NCBI GenBank assembly: GCA_903840265.1
Contig: CAIMFH010000147.1
Span: 1 to 64,000 of the forward strand
Reading direction: 5' to 3'
DNA length: 64,000 nucleotides
From: an uncultured Schlesneria sp.
GTDB lineage: Bacteria > Planctomycetota > Planctomycetia > Planctomycetales > Planctomycetaceae
Shown here piece by piece: positions 36,537 through 44,936 of this stretch; the first letter of the stretch is position 1; every line of letters begins with the position of its first letter. The translations under genes and the position numbers were made by a program. The notes below the pieces were generated by a model that worked only from the letters and a program-made list of their open reading frames with translations, ran no database searches and had not been told where the DNA came from.

Positions 36537-37448
36537 CTAGATCCAGCCGAAAAAGCCGATCTTTTCCAGGTCGGCGTGCAAAGACTTCGTCGCTTCCGCG
36601 GACATCTTTGGATTGGGCAATCGGCCGGGGCCGACGTCGACACCCAGCATCTTCATGATCGCCTTTGTCGAACCGATGAAACCGTATCGGACAATGATCT
36701 GAATCATCTGGACCGCTCGGAACTGCTCTTCGCGTGCTGTTGCCAGATCACCAGCGGCGAACGCCTTGAGGACACGGTGGTAGATCGGGGCGGCAAAGTT
36801 GTAAGTGCTGCCAACCGCACCCGTCGCGCCGAGAGCCACCGCCGCCAGCAGGAACTCATCGCAGCCCCACGGCACGTCAAACGATCCATCGCCGGCTCGC
36901 AGGCAGAACTGGAAGGCCATCAGGTCGGGATTGGTGAACTTCAAACCTGCCAGGTTGGGGATCGCCTTCCGGCCCAATTCCAGAAACTCCGGCATCGGCA
37001 AGCTGACGCCAGTGAGCACCGGAATGTCGTAGAAATAGAACGGCGTGTCTGGTGCTGCTGAAGCAACTTGCGCTGCACAGTCAACCAAGACCTCGACAGA
37101 ACGCGGCTTGAAGTACGACGGCGATAAGGCGGCCACGGCGCAGGCCTTCGATTGCTGAGCATGCTTGGCTAGTGCGGCAGCATCGACCAGGCAGTTTGAC
37201 CCGACATGGACAACGACTTTCATGTCGGAGCCGTGGGTCACTTCCATCCAGCGCGTCGTGAGCTGTCGGCGCTCGTCTACATTCAAAGAGTGACTCTCAC
37301 CCGTGCTGCCGCCAATAAAAGCAGTGTTGATCCCATTCCGCTGCAGATGCTCGGCTTGCTTCGCCACGATATCGAGGTTGAGCGACCCATCGTCGTGAAA
37401 CGGGGTGTGAGTCGCGGCAACCAGTCCAGTCAGTTTCAGTCGAGTCAT
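36537..37448 (-). CDS. DapA/NanA-family aldolase, N-acetylneuraminate lyase-like
   Basis: This 303-residue (beta/alpha)8 class I aldolase has the Schiff-base Lys170 in LAGLKFT and catalytic Tyr140 in FYFYDIP. The pyruvate-binding loop is GGSTGE at 46-51. The GGSTGE form and LKFT favour N-acetylneuraminate lyase-like activity over dihydrodipicolinate synthase, which usually has GTTGE. It would cleave a sugar acid to pyruvate and an aldehyde. It lies 48 bases after the sulfatase gene and 89 before the giant cytochrome gene, which supports a carbohydrate-breakdown operon. The exact substrate is unknown. Confidence 0.88.
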   Translation of the reverse strand: MTRLKLTGLVAATHTPFHDDGSLNLDIVAKQAEHLQRNGINTAFIGGSTGESHSLNVDERRQLTTRWMEVTHGSDMKVVVHVGSNCLVDAAALAKHAQQSKACAVAALSPSYFKPRSVEVLVDCAAQVASAAPDTPFYFYDIPVLTGVSLPMPEFLELGRKAIPNLAGLKFTNPDLMAFQFCLRAGDGSFDVPWGCDEFLLAAVALGATGAVGSTYNFAAPIYHRVLKAFAAGDLATAREEQFRAVQMIQIIVRYGFIGSTKAIMKMLGVDVGPGRLPNPKMSAEATKSLHADLEKIGFFGWI

Positions 37449-37496
37449 TGCCAGTGATTCCAGATGTGATTGATCAGAGAAAACAAGTTGAAGTTG

Positions 37497-39185
37497 TCAT
37501 TTCGCGACAGGCTTGGCCGTGGCTCCCTGTTGAGTATATTCCGCGTCGAGAGCATTCCAGATCGTGACCATCTCTTCGAGCGTGCCGGGATACTCAGTCG
37601 CCAGATTCTTCGATTCAGCGCGATCTTCAGTGAGATCGTAAAGTTCCCAAGGTGCATTCTTTCCAGAAGCCACGATCTTCCAGTTGTTGACCCGCAGGCC
37701 GCGATTTTCAATATGCTTGAAGAAAATGGGCTTCTGCTTTTCCAACGGAAGTCCAAAGTGGGGGCGACTCGGGAATAGTCCGGGCAGCCGCAATTCGCCG
37801 GGGTTCGGTCGCGAAACGTCCTTCGGTGGCGGTTTACTAGGGTCAGTCAAATCCAGGAACGACACCAAGCTTCTTCCCGGAAGAGTTGGCCGCGACTCCT
37901 CGTTCCATTTCGCAGGTGGAGCGACGTTGGCGATCTCAAGGAGCGTTGGAGCGATATCAACCAAGTGCCCGGGGTCGTTCACCAACGTGCCGCGCGGCTG
38001 CATTCGACGTGGCCAGTGAGCGATTAGCGGAGTCGAAACGCCTCCTTCATGATTCCATGACTTGTGACGACGGAACGGAGTGTTCGAGACCGTCGACCAA
38101 CCAGGGCCCAATCCCAAATAGCTTTGAGCTGAGCCTGGAACCGATCCAATCGTATGACCATCGCCGCGAATGATTTGCTCGGCACTCGCTCCGTTATCCG
38201 AAGCGAAGCAGATCAGCGTGTCATCCCACGCATTCATCGCCCGCAGCTTCTCGAACACGCGGCCGATTTCCTGATCCATTCGGTCAATCATCGCCGCGTG
38301 AACGGCCATCTTCTGAGCTTGAAAGGCTTGCTGCTCAGCCGTGAGATCTTTCCACGGAACCGCGTGCCCCGACTCTCCCAGTCCGATTCGTTTCTGTAGT
38401 TCTTCCTCGCTCAGGTTCCAACTGGGGGCCGTCATCGGTTCGGGGGCAGAGAGGTTACCGGCAACTAGTCCCAATTGCTGCATGCGAGCCCAACGCTTGG
38501 CTCGAATCTCATCCCAGCCAACTTGATAGCGGTCTTTATATTTCTCGATGTCTTCCGGCAGCGCTTGCAAAGGAAAGTGCGGAGCGATGAATGCCAGATA
38601 GAGAAAGAACGGCTGCTCTTTGTGATCGGATTCATGTTCGCTCAACCACTGCAATGCTCGTTGAGCGGTGGCAGTCGTCGCATAATAGTGTTCGTCAGCC
38701 GCAGGGGGCGGCAACGGCTGGTCATCCAGTTGATGATGCTTCGGCGAGAAGAACCGGTCGTGGTCGGTGGTGTGATAGGACCGCGAAAAACCGGCATCCA
38801 GGATCTTGCCATCAATGTGCCACTTTCCCGAGTGATATGACTTGTATCCCGCACCCTTGAGTAGTTCGGGAAGCAAAGCCGCCCACTTGGGACGCGGTCC
38901 CTGAGGATCCCGGTTGACTTGCTGAGCGTAGTACCCGGTCATCAACGCCGCTCGCGAAGGCCAGCAACGAGCGGTGTTATAGAACTGCGTGAATCGCAGG
39001 CCATTCGCCGCCAAGGCGTCGAGATTCGGGGTTTCAATTTCGCTGCCGTAACATCCCAGGTCCGAGTAACCCAGGTCATCGGCCAGGATGAAGATGATGT
39101 TCGGCTTGCGAGCGGCGGGCGTCTCTGCGGCCAGCAGAGAGCTACTGATCACGATGGCCAGCGTGAAGTACGTCCAAACTTTCAT
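37497..39185 (-). CDS. Secreted sulfatase (Cys-type, formylglycine-dependent)
   Basis: This 562-residue type I sulfatase has a signal peptide (WTYFTLAIVISSSLLAAE). The metal site is NIIFILADDLGYSDLGCYG. The modification motif CWPSRAALMTG has Cys74 converted to formylglycine by a maturase encoded elsewhere. HSGKWH near residue 135 and the later FASDNGA segment are further family signatures. It removes sulfate from sulfated sugars outside the cytoplasm. It is the first gene of a minus-strand unit with an aldolase and a giant cytochrome. The ATG at 39185 gives the signal peptide; upstream codons do not. Confidence 0.94.
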   Translation of the reverse strand: MKVWTYFTLAIVISSSLLAAETPAARKPNIIFILADDLGYSDLGCYGSEIETPNLDALAANGLRFTQFYNTARCWPSRAALMTGYYAQQVNRDPQGPRPKWAALLPELLKGAGYKSYHSGKWHIDGKILDAGFSRSYHTTDHDRFFSPKHHQLDDQPLPPPAADEHYYATTATAQRALQWLSEHESDHKEQPFFLYLAFIAPHFPLQALPEDIEKYKDRYQVGWDEIRAKRWARMQQLGLVAGNLSAPEPMTAPSWNLSEEELQKRIGLGESGHAVPWKDLTAEQQAFQAQKMAVHAAMIDRMDQEIGRVFEKLRAMNAWDDTLICFASDNGASAEQIIRGDGHTIGSVPGSAQSYLGLGPGWSTVSNTPFRRHKSWNHEGGVSTPLIAHWPRRMQPRGTLVNDPGHLVDIAPTLLEIANVAPPAKWNEESRPTLPGRSLVSFLDLTDPSKPPPKDVSRPNPGELRLPGLFPSRPHFGLPLEKQKPIFFKHIENRGLRVNNWKIVASGKNAPWELYDLTEDRAESKNLATEYPGTLEEMVTIWNALDAEYTQQGATAKPVAK

Positions 39186-39339
39186 GGTGGATCTCGCGAG
39201 AGGTGCAATTTCTGTCCCCAGTCTAGTGAGCAAATCTCTTCGGTACCATTCCGCGGCGTGAGGGAACCGATTGAGCGGTACACGGTCCTCAGGTACGATG
39301 CGTCGACCTTCGCATCCTCCGTCCGTTCAAAGGTCATCA

Positions 39340-40170
39340 ATGATGTCTCACCCCGTACTCCCGTTGGTTCTGTTCTCGGCTTTGGCATTGCTGGGCAACA
39401 TTGTCAGTGCGGAAGAGGCCTCGCCGTTCCCGGGGACAAAAAGCGACTATCACGGCTTCGTTCGCTACGACTTCGAAGTAGACGGCCAGCACTGTTTGGT
39501 CGTCACTCCGTTTGTGGCTGCAAAAGGAAAGCCGTGGGTCTGGCGAGCCGAGTTTTTCGATCATCGTCCCGAGATCGACTTGGCACTCGTCAAGAGGGGC
39601 TTCCATCTGGCGTACATGAACGTCGGCAACACGTTCGGTTGCCCCAGCGCGATGAAGCACTTCGACGAGTTCTACAAGGTGCTCACCGAAAAGCATGGCT
39701 TTTCCAAGAAGCCCGTTCTGGAAGGTCTGAGTCGCGGTGGACTATACGTCTACAACTGGGGTGCTGCGCATCCAGATCAAGTCGGCGTCATTCTCGGAGA
39801 CAATCCGGTCCTGGACTTCAAGAGCTGGCCAGGCGGGAAGGGGAAAGGCCCCGGCAGTGCAGGAGATTGGAAGCAGCTGATCAAGGACTACGGCTTCAAA
39901 GACGAAGCCGAAGCACTCGCCTACGATAAGAACCCGGTCGATAACCTCGCCCCTCTCGCCAAAGCCAAAGTGCCGCTGCTGCACATCTGCGGTGATGCTG
40001 ATGAAGTGGTTCCCTATGCAGAGAACACAGTTCTGCTCAAGGTACGCTACGAAAAACTTGGAGGCAAGATCCACGTCATCGTGAAGCCAGGCCTGAAACA
40101 TCACCCTCACGGCTTAGACGATCCGACTCCCGCCGTCGACTTCATCGTGAAAGAGCTTGGGCTGGAATAA
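39340..40170 (+). CDS. Secreted alpha/beta hydrolase (esterase/peptidase-like)
   Basis: This 276-residue protein has a signal peptide (HPVLPLVLFSALALLGNIVSAEE). The nucleophile Ser131 is in GLSRGG, an acid residue is in CGDADEVVPY near residue 225, and the His is in LKHHPHG near 255, giving a complete triad. The family covers carbohydrate esterases and prolyl-oligopeptidase-like enzymes. It is divergent from the sulfatase gene across about 150 bases, so it may remove acyl groups from the same polymer. The paired ATGs at 39340 and 39343 are both possible starts. Confidence 0.87.
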   Translation: MMSHPVLPLVLFSALALLGNIVSAEEASPFPGTKSDYHGFVRYDFEVDGQHCLVVTPFVAAKGKPWVWRAEFFDHRPEIDLALVKRGFHLAYMNVGNTFGCPSAMKHFDEFYKVLTEKHGFSKKPVLEGLSRGGLYVYNWGAAHPDQVGVILGDNPVLDFKSWPGGKGKGPGSAGDWKQLIKDYGFKDEAEALAYDKNPVDNLAPLAKAKVPLLHICGDADEVVPYAENTVLLKVRYEKLGGKIHVIVKPGLKHHPHGLDDPTPAVDFIVKELGLE

Positions 40171-40178
40171 CGTCAAAT

Positions 40179-40213
40179 GAAAAGAGGCGGGGCACGACGC
40201 TCCGCCTCTTTCG
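40179..40213. terminator. Bidirectional terminator between convergent hydrolase gene and argG
   Basis: Arms GAAAGAGGCGG / CCGCCTCTTTC around a GC-rich loop, with A-rich and T-rich flanks usable from both sides. It lies between two convergent stop codons. Confidence 0.78.
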
Positions 40214-40227
40214 TTTCAACATGATCT

Positions 40228-41442
40228 CTAGTATCCGCGTGGTCGCACGCGACCTTGGACTCGACCGGGCAGACCCATGATTCGCAGGAAACCTTCTGCA
40301 TCGGTCTGATTGTACGACCCCCCCGCTTCCATGCTGGCGATCTTGTCGTCGTACAGACTGTTGGGGCTGGTGCGGCTGCAGACGATGATGTTGCCCTTGT
40401 AGAGACCGAGCTTGATCTCGCCTGTGACGACAGACTGCGTCTGCTTGTTGAAGGCCATCAAGGCGTCCATCTTGGCACAGTACCAATGGCCGTAGTACAC
40501 CATCTCAGCGATTTCAGGCGACAGCCGATCGCGCAGGTGCAGCAGATCACGATCGAGCGTCAGTTGTTCGACATAGCGATGAGCTTCGTACAGCAGCGTC
40601 ATGCCAGGGGCTTCGTAGACGCCGCGGCTCTTCATGCCAACGAACCGGTTCTCGATCATGTCCAGGCGACCGATCGCATTCCGGCCACCGATTTTGTTGA
40701 GTTCCAGCACCATCGACAGCGGGCTGACCGCTCGACCGTTCAGCGTCGTCGGGACACCGCTCTCGAATCCGATAGTAACGTGTTCGATTTGATCGGGAGC
40801 CTGCTGTGGCGAGACTCCCATACCGAAGTCGGGAACATCGACACCGGTCACTTGGGGATCTTCCAGCACACCCGCTTCATAGCTGATATGCAGGCAGTTT
40901 TCGTCTGAGCTGTACGGCTTGGAAACTGATGCCTTGACGGGAATATTCTTCTCGGCGCAATAGGCGATCATTTCGGTCCGGCCGGGGAACAGCGTGCGAT
41001 AGCGTTCGATCCGCCAAGGGGCGATGATCTTCACGCCTGGTTCGAGTGCTTCGGCGGCCAACTGGAAACGGCACTGATCGTTCCCTTTGCCCGTCGCGCC
41101 GTGAGCGTACGCATCAGCACCGACTTCTCGAGCGACCTGCAGGCAGATCTTCGAGATCAGCGGACGTGCGATCGAGGTTCCGAGCAGATAGACCCCTTCA
41201 TACCGAGCCTGCCACTGCATAACGGGAAAGGCAAAGTCGCGGCAGAGTTCTTCCTGAACGTCAACAATCCTGGCCGACTTGGCTCCGCAGACATGAGCCT
41301 TGTTCAGGATCGCTTCGCGGTCTTCGCAAGGCTGGCCAAGATCAACGTAAACGCAGTGAACGTCGTAACCTTCATCCTGCAACCAACCAAGGATAACCGA
41401 CGTATCCAGACCGCCGGAGTACGCGAGAACACAACTGGGCAT
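40228..41442 (-). CDS. argG: Argininosuccinate synthase
   Basis: This 404-residue enzyme joins citrulline and aspartate with ATP in arginine synthesis. The PP-loop AYSGGLDTS is at the N terminus, with YVDLGQP, HGATGKGNDQCRF and PSVEKPYSSDEN-like SKPYSSDENCLHIS visible. Length fits the family. ATG 41442 was chosen because it gives the standard MPSCVLAYSGG start. No other arg genes are in the window, so it stands as a single transcription unit. Confidence 0.97.
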   Translation of the reverse strand: MPSCVLAYSGGLDTSVILGWLQDEGYDVHCVYVDLGQPCEDREAILNKAHVCGAKSARIVDVQEELCRDFAFPVMQWQARYEGVYLLGTSIARPLISKICLQVAREVGADAYAHGATGKGNDQCRFQLAAEALEPGVKIIAPWRIERYRTLFPGRTEMIAYCAEKNIPVKASVSKPYSSDENCLHISYEAGVLEDPQVTGVDVPDFGMGVSPQQAPDQIEHVTIGFESGVPTTLNGRAVSPLSMVLELNKIGGRNAIGRLDMIENRFVGMKSRGVYEAPGMTLLYEAHRYVEQLTLDRDLLHLRDRLSPEIAEMVYYGHWYCAKMDALMAFNKQTQSVVTGEIKLGLYKGNIIVCSRTSPNSLYDDKIASMEAGGSYNQTDAEGFLRIMGLPGRVQGRVRPRGY

Positions 41443-41671
41443 GAACGATTCCAATCGAGAACAAGAGTGAATCTTCACGGCCGAACATCACGGCCGATTG
41501 AGCGGGCAGGGGCCAAGATTATAGCCAGCAGATCTCGCAGCGTCACCGAACTGCTCAAATTCGGAATCGCAGCCATGCGGGGTGCCACGGACTTGGAGTC
41601 CTCGACATGGCCGTGTCTTCGATCGAGGACGCTGCCACTCGAAGTCGGTGAATCCGGTTAGAAAGCGTTGC

Positions 41672-42412
41672 CTATTTCGATTCGGCCTTCTGCTTTTCAT
41701 AGGCGGCAATGGTTCCTTCAGGATCATCATTGAAGGCATCTCGACAGCCGGTGCAGCAGACGTAGTATGTCTTTCCTTTGTGCGTGACGGGAATCGTTCC
41801 GGCCCCGCCGGTCACCACACAAATCGGCCCCGTCCCACCAGTGGCAGCGATCTTCGTTCCCTGCCGCTGATATCCGACTTCACCCGTCCGCGTGAAAAAG
41901 GATTGCTGTTCAGGCCGCTTCTCAAACAGGATCAGCAGCCGATTCTCGTTCAGAATGGTGAGCGTCAGCCGATGAACCTCTTTCTTGTCGTCGACGCCTT
42001 CCATGACGAGTCGCTTGTCTTCGAGCTTACCGTGATAGGTCCTTGTGGAATCGTCGAGTACCTTGGCCGTGAGGGTGAGCTGCTTAGTGGCCTCATCGAA
42101 ATTCAGCAGAGCCGACTTCCATTCCTTGCCGTCTTCGACGTTGATGCGAATGCCAGCACTCTTCGGTTTCAGTTCCCAGACGAACTCGGCCTTCTCCTGC
42201 CAAGCCCCTTGTGACGAGCCGCGTTTGACCTGCCCGATCCCTCGCCAACTGCCGACGAGCCCATTGAACTCACGCAGGGCATCAATCGTGGCGGCTTTGG
42301 AGGCCGGCTTCAGCTGGGGTTCTTCGGCTTGAATAATGAAGCCGGGAGCTACGGCAAGAAAGCCGATGCTCGCTACCGTCCAGACTGCGATTCGTCGAAA
42401 GCTGTCAGACAT
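41672..42412 (-). CDS. Secreted protein with C-terminal YHS/TRASH-like metal-binding domain
   Basis: This 246-residue protein has a signal peptide (IAVWTVASIGFLAVAPGFIIQAEE). Residues about 45-185 form a beta-rich, lipocalin-like region (VGSWRGIGQV and repeated strands). The C-terminal 50 residues look like a YHS/TRASH-type module: CVVTGG, YYVCCTGCRDAF. Cys pairs there could bind a metal. The combination suggests envelope metal or ligand handling, but no substrate can be named. It sits alone upstream of argG on the same strand. Confidence 0.76.
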   Translation of the reverse strand: MSDSFRRIAVWTVASIGFLAVAPGFIIQAEEPQLKPASKAATIDALREFNGLVGSWRGIGQVKRGSSQGAWQEKAEFVWELKPKSAGIRINVEDGKEWKSALLNFDEATKQLTLTAKVLDDSTRTYHGKLEDKRLVMEGVDDKKEVHRLTLTILNENRLLILFEKRPEQQSFFTRTGEVGYQRQGTKIAATGGTGPICVVTGGAGTIPVTHKGKTYYVCCTGCRDAFNDDPEGTIAAYEKQKAESK

Positions 42413-42747
42413 GATCTCTCCCCGAATCGCAGATGCAGCTTAGCTAATCCCGCGATGTGAAATAGGGCTCGTGTCCATACAGACTCCGTTCCCTTTGCTG
42501 AGCGCCTTGTTCCAAAATCACAACGCACCCGAATCAAGATGTCAACATCGCTTCACGGAGGCTTGAGTGAGAGACGACCGTAAAGGCGGTGCAATCGGTA
42601 CAGCCCATACTGAGAGAAGCGACTTGCGGTCATCCACGGACCTTGCGGGTGCGCGGCCCGATAGTTGCATATTCGCGAGTTATGTTATTTTAATCTCGTG
42701 CCCGCGCCTCGGAGCGACCGAGCCATTTTGAAACGAGCCTGGCGATC
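42413..42747. other. Divergent intergenic region before the small membrane protein
   Basis: No gene or RNA is supported. TTGCAT at 42665-42670 with TTTAAT at 42689-42694 (18-base spacer) is a weak promoter candidate for the plus-strand gene at 42748. Confidence 0.4.
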
Positions 42748-42975
42748 ATGTTGGACAACCTGTCAGACACCGACGAAGCCGTCTACCTGAAGAAAAGCGG
42801 GATCGATCGCGGCGTAGGCTACTTGGTAGGTGGTATGGTCGTCTTGGGGTTCTTCCTCGTCATCGTCCTGGCGATGGGTCGCATTCAGACGCTGTCGAAT
42901 GAAGCCGGGAATCTGCATCACTACGACATGCGCGAAGAGAAATCATCCGAGATCGGTGATACACGACCTCGGTAG
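42748..42975 (+). CDS. Small single-pass membrane protein, unknown function
   Basis: This 75-residue protein has one membrane segment at about 24-44 (VGYLVGGMVVLGFFLVIVLAMG) between a charged N terminus and an acidic/basic C-terminal tail. The start ATG 42748 has only a weak ribosome-binding site, but the hydrophobic pattern and a downstream hairpin support a real gene. Convergent with ilvE. No known family recognised. Confidence 0.6.
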   Translation: MLDNLSDTDEAVYLKKSGIDRGVGYLVGGMVVLGFFLVIVLAMGRIQTLSNEAGNLHHYDMREEKSSEIGDTRPR

Positions 42976-43001
42976 GCAAACAACTCGTCAACAAGACAAA
43001 C

Positions 43002-43022
43002 GGCATACGGAGTATGCCTTCT
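43002..43022. terminator. Hairpin between convergent small-membrane-protein gene and ilvE
   Basis: Perfect seven-base arms GGCATAC / GTATGCC with a three-base loop, followed by TTCTACTTT on the plus strand. It can serve both converging genes. Confidence 0.6.
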
Positions 43023-43032
43023 ACTTTGCGGA

Positions 43033-43896
43033 CTACGCGCCCGAACGAGTTAGCTTCTGGAAGAGCGCGAGCAAGTTGCGCGTGATTGGACCCGGTTCGC
43101 CATTGCCGATGGAACGTCCGTCCAATGACACGACGGCGACCACTTCTGCTGCTGTTCCAGTCAGGAACATTTCGTCCGCGACGTACAGGTCGTGACGAGT
43201 CAGCGAGCATTCTTCGACTCGGTATCCGGCTTCTCGTGCCAGGTCCATCACGGCGTTGCGGGTGATCCCTTCCAAGATGCCGGCGTCGCGCGACGGCGTT
43301 CGCACGACTCCATGCTTCACGATGAAAATGTTATCGCCGGTACACTCGGCCACTTCACCTTTGTGGTTCAACATCAGGGCTTCAACCATGCCGGCATCGG
43401 TTCCTTCGATGCGGGCCATGATGTTGTTCAGGTAGTTCAATGACTTGATGCGCGGACTGAGCGCCGCCGAATGATTTCGGATCGTGCTCGCCGTGACCAG
43501 GTGCATCCCCTTGGTATAGGTTTCAGGGGGGTACAACGAGATCGTATCGGCGATAATGATGACCTGCGGATTGCTGGTCTTGCGAATATCCAGGCCCAGG
43601 CTGCCCGCCCCACGAGTCACCACCAGGCGCACATAACCATCGGTCAGATTATTGGCTTTGACGGTCGCTTCGACGGCGGCAATCATCTCCGCTGGCTTCA
43701 GCGGAATGGTCAGCCGGATCGCTTTCGCACTTTCGTACAGGCGATCGATATGCGGGTGGTGCAGGAAGACCTTGCCGCCGTAGATGCGGATCCCTTCGAA
43801 CACTCCATCGCCGTACAGCAGACCGTGATCGAACACGCTGATCTTGGCATCGGCTTCATCGACGATCTTACCGGCGAGATAAATCTTCAATCCCAT
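43033..43896 (-). CDS. ilvE: Branched-chain amino acid aminotransferase
   Basis: This 287-residue class IV PLP enzyme transaminates Val, Leu and Ile with 2-oxoglutarate. It shows FDHGLLYGDGVFEGIR, the PLP-lysine segment PRIKSLNYLNNIMA, EALMLNHKGEVAECTGDNIF and GITRNAVMDLA. The N-terminal motif is of the ilvE type; D-amino-acid transaminase or ADC lyase are less likely. Start ATG 43896. The gene stands alone between two terminators. Confidence 0.92.
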   Translation of the reverse strand: MGLKIYLAGKIVDEADAKISVFDHGLLYGDGVFEGIRIYGGKVFLHHPHIDRLYESAKAIRLTIPLKPAEMIAAVEATVKANNLTDGYVRLVVTRGAGSLGLDIRKTSNPQVIIIADTISLYPPETYTKGMHLVTASTIRNHSAALSPRIKSLNYLNNIMARIEGTDAGMVEALMLNHKGEVAECTGDNIFIVKHGVVRTPSRDAGILEGITRNAVMDLAREAGYRVEECSLTRHDLYVADEMFLTGTAAEVVAVVSLDGRSIGNGEPGPITRNLLALFQKLTRSGA

Positions 43897-43914
43897 TTCG
43901 CATCACCCTGACAA

Positions 43915-43946
43915 AGAAGCCCGGCCTTTTCTAAAGCCGGGCTTCT
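43915..43946 (-). terminator. Terminator of the lysS-lolC-lolD unit
   Basis: Arms AGAAGCCCGGC / GCCGGGCTTCT around a short T/A-rich loop, located 150 bases after the lolD stop and before ilvE. T-run is short on the minus strand (TTTGTC). Confidence 0.6.
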
Positions 43947-44094
43947 ACTTCATCGCTTGGAACTCGCCACCAAGGGTCGTTCGACTCGCTGCAATTATTC
44001 ACATTGATCGGCCAACAGGAAGTCTGGCGACAAATTTGACACCATAAAGTGGGTCGAGGTTCGCCAGACGCCACGTGCCGCTGTCGCTCTATTC

Positions 44095-44868
44095 TCAGGC
44101 GGCATCCGACATTGGGACGATCCGACCTTCGCACAGTTTGACAGTGCGATCGGCTTGCGCCGCGATCGCCTGATCATGCGTCACCATGATAATAGTCAAC
44201 TGTTCCTGCTCATTCAACTTGCAAAGCAGGTCAATGATCTCTCGCCCGGTGCGGGCATCCAGGTTGCCGGTCGGTTCGTCCGCCAGCAGAATTTCGGGAT
44301 GCGCGACCAGCGATCGGGCGATGGCGGCTCGTTGCATCTCGCCACCTGACAATTCCGAAGGTTTGTGAGTCAGGCGGTGACCGAGGCCAACGCGATCGAT
44401 CATCTCGCGGGCTCGGTCCTGGTATTCGCGACGACGCTTCCAGTAGCCCCAGATCGAATGCCGGATCATCAGCGGACTGAGCACGTTTTCCATCAGGCTC
44501 AGTTCGGGCAGCAAATGGTAGAACTGAAAGACGAATCCGAAGACGCGGTTACGAAGTTCATCCCGAGTCCGCGACGGCAGGTCATCAATCCGCTGACCAT
44601 CGAGTTGCACTTCGCCAATGTCCGGTGCATCGAGTAGCCCGAGCAAATGGAGCAGGGTGCTTTTTCCTGATCCTGACTGGCCCACGATCGAGAGGAACTC
44701 GCCTTTGCGAACCGACACGTCAACGCCGTGCAAGACAGGGACCAGGTGATCCCCTTTGCGATAAGCTTTCTCGACAGAAAACGCGGCGATTTGCGGCTCT
44801 GGCATCGGGAAGGTCTCTCGGAGCGACGCGGACTTCGGACTAGTGAACTTGCTGGTAACCGTCGGCAT
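44095..44868 (-). CDS. lolD: ABC transporter ATPase, LolD/MacB-type
   Basis: This 257-residue ATPase has Walker A GQSGSGKST, the signature LSGGEMQRAA, Walker B ILLADEP and the switch His in MVTHD. The pattern matches LolD, which powers lipoprotein release from the inner membrane with a FtsX-fold permease. The permease gene lies immediately upstream, and lysS before that. ATG 44868 has AGGAG at good spacing; GTG 44877 is an alternative. Confidence 0.9.
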   Translation of the reverse strand: MPTVTSKFTSPKSASLRETFPMPEPQIAAFSVEKAYRKGDHLVPVLHGVDVSVRKGEFLSIVGQSGSGKSTLLHLLGLLDAPDIGEVQLDGQRIDDLPSRTRDELRNRVFGFVFQFYHLLPELSLMENVLSPLMIRHSIWGYWKRRREYQDRAREMIDRVGLGHRLTHKPSELSGGEMQRAAIARSLVAHPEILLADEPTGNLDARTGREIIDLLCKLNEQEQLTIIMVTHDQAIAAQADRTVKLCEGRIVPMSDAA

Positions 44869-44936
44869 GGCTGCCACTCCTGGTTCGTGATCAGATCACG
44901 CGTGAACTTATCGAACTCGGTGACGGGAAATGAACG

